Below are positions 32,979 through 36,211 of a stretch of 36,211 nucleotides of DNA, in pieces. The stretch is from an uncultured Methanobrevibacter sp. (lineage in GTDB: Archaea > Methanobacteriota > Methanobacteria > Methanobacteriales > Methanobacteriaceae). The position numbers and the translations under genes are program-made. Each line of letters opens with the position of its first letter. Position 1 is the first letter of the stretch. Below the pieces are notes generated by a model that was not told the DNA's origin, did not search any database, and worked only from the letters and a program-made list of their open reading frames with translations. Where the stretch lies: the NCBI RefSeq assembly GCF_902784195.1, contig NZ_CACZTX010000010.1:1-36211 (forward strand), given 5' to 3'.

Positions 32979-33838
32979 TTATTTTGAGCATTGTTGTTTT
33001 AGTTTTTCATACTCTTTTTGGTTTAGTTTTGTTATTCTTTTTATTGTTTCATCGTCTAGTCCTTCTTTTATGAGGTCTTTTGCTATTTGGTAGTTTCTTG
33101 ATTTTTGCCCTTCTTCATAGTATATTCGGTCTCTTCTTCCCAGTATTCCTTTAAAATCCAGTGCACTTTCATCTATCATTTTCATCACTTCCTTATATTC
33201 TTCATTATCGGTTATGAATTTTTTAGCTAAAAATGATTGGAGAACTGCTGTGTGTAACTTTTCTGTTTCATTCATTTTTGCATCGACTGTAAGATCGATT
33301 GATTTGATTAGCAATTCTTTAGGTGATCTTTTTGATTTCATGAATGTAAGTATTCTTAAATCCCCTATTTCTGATTTGCTAAGCTCTTCGTTGTTTTTAT
33401 TTTTCAAACTTATATTATTTATAGTTTTATCACCATCCAAGGTCTTAAACGATTTATAAGGTATAGTAAACCCGTCATTGTTGTGCCAATTGAAAATAAG
33501 CTCATCATTGTCCTTATAATGAGTGTTGAGGACTAATGTGTGGACTTTTCTTCGATATTTGGTGCTCATATAACATGCATAGTCAAAAAATTTTTCCTTA
33601 TCTTCCTTTCTTATTGCAGTTGAGTGTGCCTCTAAACTAATTATGTCCTCATTGTCCAATTCCCAAAGAAATCTGCCATTCTTTCCTTTCCATCATATGT
33701 TACGATTTTGGTTGGACATGGTCTCACTATTTTATATGGAAATCCAAATTTTTCAAGAATGGTGTTTATTCCAGGATATAGAAGGCAAAAGTACTTGTCT
33801 TCAGTTTTTTCTAAATCTGTTTTTTCATTATTTTTCAT
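32979..33838 (-). pseudogene. PD-(D/E)XK-like family gene, frameshifted copy
   Basis: Two frames together match the intact paralogue at 34280-35119. The first (33838 to about 33665) reads EDKYFCLLYPGINTILEKFG and ends MADFF. The second (from about 33664 to 32979) continues WELDNEDIISLEAHS, FDYACYMSTKYRRKVHTLVLNT, FNWHNNDGFTIPYKSFK and MKSKRSPKELLIKSIDL. The break sits at a TTT run (AAA at 33665-33667, plus strand); adding one T would restore MADFFWELDNED and give 286 residues, against 279 for the paralogue. The ExK of the paralogue (LEFKS) is LEAHS here, so the nuclease site is probably lost too. Decay, a phase-variable tract or a sequencing error remain possible. Confidence 0.8.
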
Positions 33839-33992
33839 TTTTTCGCCAAGATAATCTATAAATAACCCTAGTTTAAAGTTTATCTTATTTAAATGGATTA
33901 GTTTTTTTAAATATGAGATTTCAAATGTTTTTTAATATTATAACGAAATTAAAACAATTTTTCCAAATGAAATTAATTTATCGAAACATTTA

Positions 33993-34044
33993 AATATAAC
34001 AATTGTTATATTATAGTATAGAGAAATATAACAATCGTTATATT
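33993..34044. promoter_or_regulatory. Two related 20-bp palindromes, 32 bp apart
   Basis: AATATAACAATTGTTATATT (33993-34012) is a perfect palindrome. AATATAACAATCGTTATATT (34025-34044) differs by one base. Centre-to-centre spacing is 32 bp, three helical turns, so dimers would sit on the same face. This is typical of operators for MarR- or TetR-like winged-helix or helix-turn-helix repressors, but no such gene is adjacent. Confidence 0.7.
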
Positions 34045-34054
34045 TTTTCTAAAG

Positions 34055-34090
34055 AAGAAATTTTAATCATTTCTAAAATTTCTTTTTTTA
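34055..34090 (+). terminator. Hairpin with T7 tract, just past the palindromes
   Basis: AGAAATTTTA and TAAAATTTCT form a perfect 10-bp stem (34056-34083, loop ATCATTTC) followed by seven T on the plus strand. Together with the palindromes 10 bp upstream it would bound a very short plus-strand transcript, or end one coming from the left. Confidence 0.5.
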
Positions 34091-34279
34091 AAAACGATAC
34101 CCTCCTTAATATGCAATTTTATTGCTAAAGACATTTTATTTATCGCTCTTAAAACACAAATCATAACACACACAAAAACACGATATGATTAAAATAATGC
34201 AATCTCCTAAAAAAGTAATTTCTTCACAAGTCTTTAAATCTCAATCATTTTATTATTTTAATCATATTAATTTCTTTTT

Positions 34280-35119
34280 TCATTGCTTTTGTATTTCTTT
34301 TTTTGCTTTATCTGTTACTTTTTCTATAAGTTCTGATTCTATTCCGATTTTTTCAAGTTCTATTGCAACACTATCTATCCCTTTTTCTCCATATATTCTT
34401 TTCATTTGTTTTACTGTGTTTTGTATCATTCCGCCTTCCATTTTCACCAACCTCTCTATTTCATCAAATTCTTCATCCGTATCAGTATATTTGGTAGCTA
34501 GAAACAATAATAAATTTTTAATGTCATTTAATTTGTCTCTGTTTACAGTTCTTATCTGATTTGCTAATGTAATGCATTCAACAATCAATTCCTTAGGTGA
34601 TTTGTCCGATTCCATAAATGGAATCAGCAATAGATCATTAAGTTCCTGGGTTTCATCATCTATTCCACCCTTTTCCAATAGATTTTTTAAATTTTCCAGA
34701 TGCTCTTCTCCACTGAATTCCTTAAAAGTCTTTAATGGAATTTTATACTTGTTTTCGTTATGCCACTCATCTTCGTATTCGTTATTTTTCTTCTGTACTG
34801 TGCTGATGAAGTAGCTGTTTGTTTTCTGTTTGTATTTTATTCTAAGATACGTTGCATAGTCCAGAGATTTTTCTATGTCCTCTTTTTTTACATATGTTGA
34901 TTTAAATTCGAGATTTAAGGTTTCCTTTGATTTCAAATCAAATACCAGATCCATTGTTTTGGTTTCATCTCTATAGTTCTGATATTCATTTGGAAGAATT
35001 TTAACAATTTCCCCAGGTATGCCAAGTACATTCAATAATCGATTTAATCCAGGGATGCTTTGCTTGAAATACTTATCCTCTATCTTGTCTTTATCTCCTG
35101 TATTTTTTTCTTCATCCAT
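34280..35119 (-). CDS. PD-(D/E)XK-like family protein, intact paralogue
   Basis: A 279-residue protein I cannot assign to a named family. MDLVFDLKSKETLNLEFKST (about 56-75) has the D57...E71-x-K73 pattern of PD-(D/E)XK nucleases such as Rpn/transposase-associated families. The next SLDYATYLRIKYKQKTNSYFIST fits the beta-alpha element after it. The C-terminal half (about 150-279) is helical and ends in a charged IEKVTDKAKKEIQKQ. Such genes occur in many copies in some prokaryotic genomes and relate to recombination-promoting nucleases. GGAGGAT lies ten bases before the ATG. A frameshifted copy lies 440 bp downstream on the same strand. Confidence 0.6.
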   Translation of the reverse strand: MDEEKNTGDKDKIEDKYFKQSIPGLNRLLNVLGIPGEIVKILPNEYQNYRDETKTMDLVFDLKSKETLNLEFKSTYVKKEDIEKSLDYATYLRIKYKQKTNSYFISTVQKKNNEYEDEWHNENKYKIPLKTFKEFSGEEHLENLKNLLEKGGIDDETQELNDLLLIPFMESDKSPKELIVECITLANQIRTVNRDKLNDIKNLLLFLATKYTDTDEEFDEIERLVKMEGGMIQNTVKQMKRIYGEKGIDSVAIELEKIGIESELIEKVTDKAKKEIQKQ

Positions 35120-35310
35120 ATTATTTAAAATCCTCCATAAACTAATATTTATGTTTATTTTGGATTTTATCTTATTTAAATACTTTTAATGACGATTTTA
35201 ATTATTATTTAATAGTTAAATCGTAATTTACAACTTTTATACAATTTTTTAAAGATATTATTAAATTATAATGAGATTAAAATAATTTCACCGAATCATA
35301 TCAACAGTGC

Positions 35311-35514
35311 CTAAAGATTCATTTCCATTTCATTTGCGAAATCCTTATTTGCTTTAGAGCGATTAGCGCTTCTTTCTTCCTCTATGCACCTTATAAGTGA
35401 AAAGTATTCTTGAATTTCATTGAAATCATCGGACTTTTCGCATGCATTTTCCAATAGTTCTATGATTTTATCGAATCTGTGGCTTCTTAGTGTAATTGTT
35501 TCATATATTCCCAT
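35311..35514 (-). CDS. Small hypothetical protein, helical
   Basis: A 67-residue acidic protein: MGIYETITLRSHRFDKIIEL, then ENACEKSDDFNEIQEYFSLI and RCIEEERSANRSKANKDFANEM. It looks like two or three helices; no family is recognised. The ATG at 35514 is taken because GAGATGAT lies just upstream; an ATG six codons earlier (35532) has none. It precedes the PD-(D/E)XK gene by about 190 bp on the same strand and could be associated with it, but they are probably separate transcripts. Confidence 0.5.
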   Translation of the reverse strand: MGIYETITLRSHRFDKIIELLENACEKSDDFNEIQEYFSLIRCIEEERSANRSKANKDFANEMEMNL

Positions 35515-35792
35515 TGTATCATCTCTTTTCAATTGCTTATTAAAGCATGATTGATTGCTTATATTATGATTTTAATCTTATATAAGCTTTGTTGGTTTAA
35601 ATAAGTGATTTACTATTCGTAATAAATAGTTAACTAAATATATATCGTTTTTTTCAAAAAGCAATCGTTCTAAATATAAGACCATAAAAGCATTATGCAA
35701 TGTCTTATTAATCTTAAAAAAAAATAAATTATTTATACGGATTTCTAAAGAAATATTATCATTAATACCAGCTTTAAAAAAGGACTGATTAT

Positions 35793-36211
35793 ATGAGATT
35801 CAAAAACATATTTTTAAGCGTAATGATTTTGATATTGGTAGGAAGCATGACAGCTATTGCAGCTGCAGATGACTATGAGTCATTAGGTGACTATACCTTT
35901 GACATTCCTGATGGATATCAAGTGACAGATAAGACTGATGAAATGGTGACAATGCAAGTTGATGAGGATCATCCTATTATTGTTTATAAGTTGGATTCAG
36001 TAGCTGATGTTGATTCCTTCATCTCACTTTTGGAAACTACTGGATGTGAATTAGTGAGTGAAGATGCTTTCCAAGCTGGAAGCTTTAATGTAACTCCATA
36101 TGCTTACACTTACTTAGACGCTCAAGGATTTTTCTACATCTGTGATGATGGAAAAGGAACTCCTATTTTAGTTGCAAGTTCAGGACCATCAACTGAAGAT
36201 CCTTTGACTGT
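35793..36211 (+). CDS. Secreted protein with signal peptide, truncated by the window end
   Basis: Open to the last base (139 codons seen). MRFKNIFLSVMILILVGSMT plus AIAAADDY is a classical Sec signal peptide with a cleavage site after AIAAA or near it. The mature part (YESLGDYTFDIPDGYQVTDK, SVADVDSFISLLETTGCELV, YLDAQGFFYICDDG) looks like a small beta-rich extracellular domain with two cysteines; similar exported proteins occur in several copies in Methanobrevibacter. AAAGGACTG precedes the ATG. Function not known. Confidence 0.75.
   Translation, partial: MRFKNIFLSVMILILVGSMTAIAAADDYESLGDYTFDIPDGYQVTDKTDEMVTMQVDEDHPIIVYKLDSVADVDSFISLLETTGCELVSEDAFQAGSFNVTPYAYTYLDAQGFFYICDDGKGTPILVASSGPSTEDPLT

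Larger units (their letters stand above)
33839..34279. other. Intergenic region with palindromes and a hairpin
   Basis: No credible gene on either strand. It is upstream of the frameshifted gene and downstream of the intact paralogue. It holds two 20-bp palindromes and one strong hairpin (listed separately); the remainder is AT-rich. Confidence 0.6.

Noticed and set aside
34185-34559. Plus-strand 124-residue Phe/Ser-rich frame
   Set aside because: Mostly antisense to the intact PD-(D/E)XK-like gene; composition typical of a shadow of an Lys/Glu-rich gene.

Overview
The window looks like chromosomal DNA of a low-GC methanogenic archaeon of the order Methanobacteriales, most likely Methanobrevibacter. 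The case rests on an HMf-type histone, an Orc1/Cdc6 initiator, the small subunit of polymerase D, UPF0147, CbiX/CbiB/CbiH-type corrinoid genes, AT-rich spacers with TATA-type promoters, and origin repeats matching the TTTACACTTGAAA mini-ORB known from Methanothermobacter. The genus is an inference; no rRNA gene is present. No tRNA, CRISPR array or insertion sequence was seen.

Layout. 1-686 holds a broken radical SAM gene that has lost its CxxxCxxC region. 767-4601 (minus) carries thiL, a GNAT acetyltransferase, a nucleoside/cytosine deaminase, a duplicated CbiX chelatase with a His-rich segment, and a DUF35 Zn-ribbon/OB protein. 4932-7059 (plus) is a two-gene set of N-terminally anchored, pilin-like secreted proteins. 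7167-9378 is orc1/cdc6 with a gene-free kilobase containing ORB-type repeats, i.e. a replication origin. 9379-17132 carries a DUF2299-like gene, cbiB, an ARPP-1/HIRAN gene pair, UPF0147, a Panacea (DUF4065) antitoxin-like gene, trmO, a class II aldolase and polymerase D small subunit. 17504-21675 (plus) has a Ser/Gly-rich secreted protein, a CbiH-like protein fused to a Cys-rich domain, and a PhoU/TrkA-C plus MgtE-like transporter pair. 21785-27551 has a membrane-anchored phosphodiesterase with an in-frame 54-bp repeat tract, and a MacB-like ABC transporter. 27800-28869 is a compact cassette of two paralogous small genes and a HEPN-like gene. 28870-32101 (minus) has pyrB, two tiny membrane proteins, an FAH-family hydrolase and hisG. 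32638-32841 is a histone with a long structured leader. 32979-35119 has two PD-(D/E)XK-like paralogues, one frameshifted. The window ends in a truncated secreted protein.

The most striking non-coding signal is a roughly 45-nt hairpin element that directly abuts the stop codons of both orc1/cdc6 (7125-7166) and the histone gene (32842-32887). It is nearly identical, in the same sense orientation, and each time is followed by a second, locus-specific hairpin and a T-rich tract. The two genes are over 25 kb apart, and both encode chromosome-organisation or replication proteins. A second thread is a perfect, extended ORB outside the origin (12809-12830), upstream of the HIRAN gene, with a weaker one over the pyrB core promoter; these suggest Orc1/Cdc6 could act as a transcription regulator here. 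Other points are a pyrB without a canonical start codon, a pair of 20-bp palindromes 32 bp apart, and an anti-Shine-Dalgarno hairpin before the tiny membrane-protein genes.
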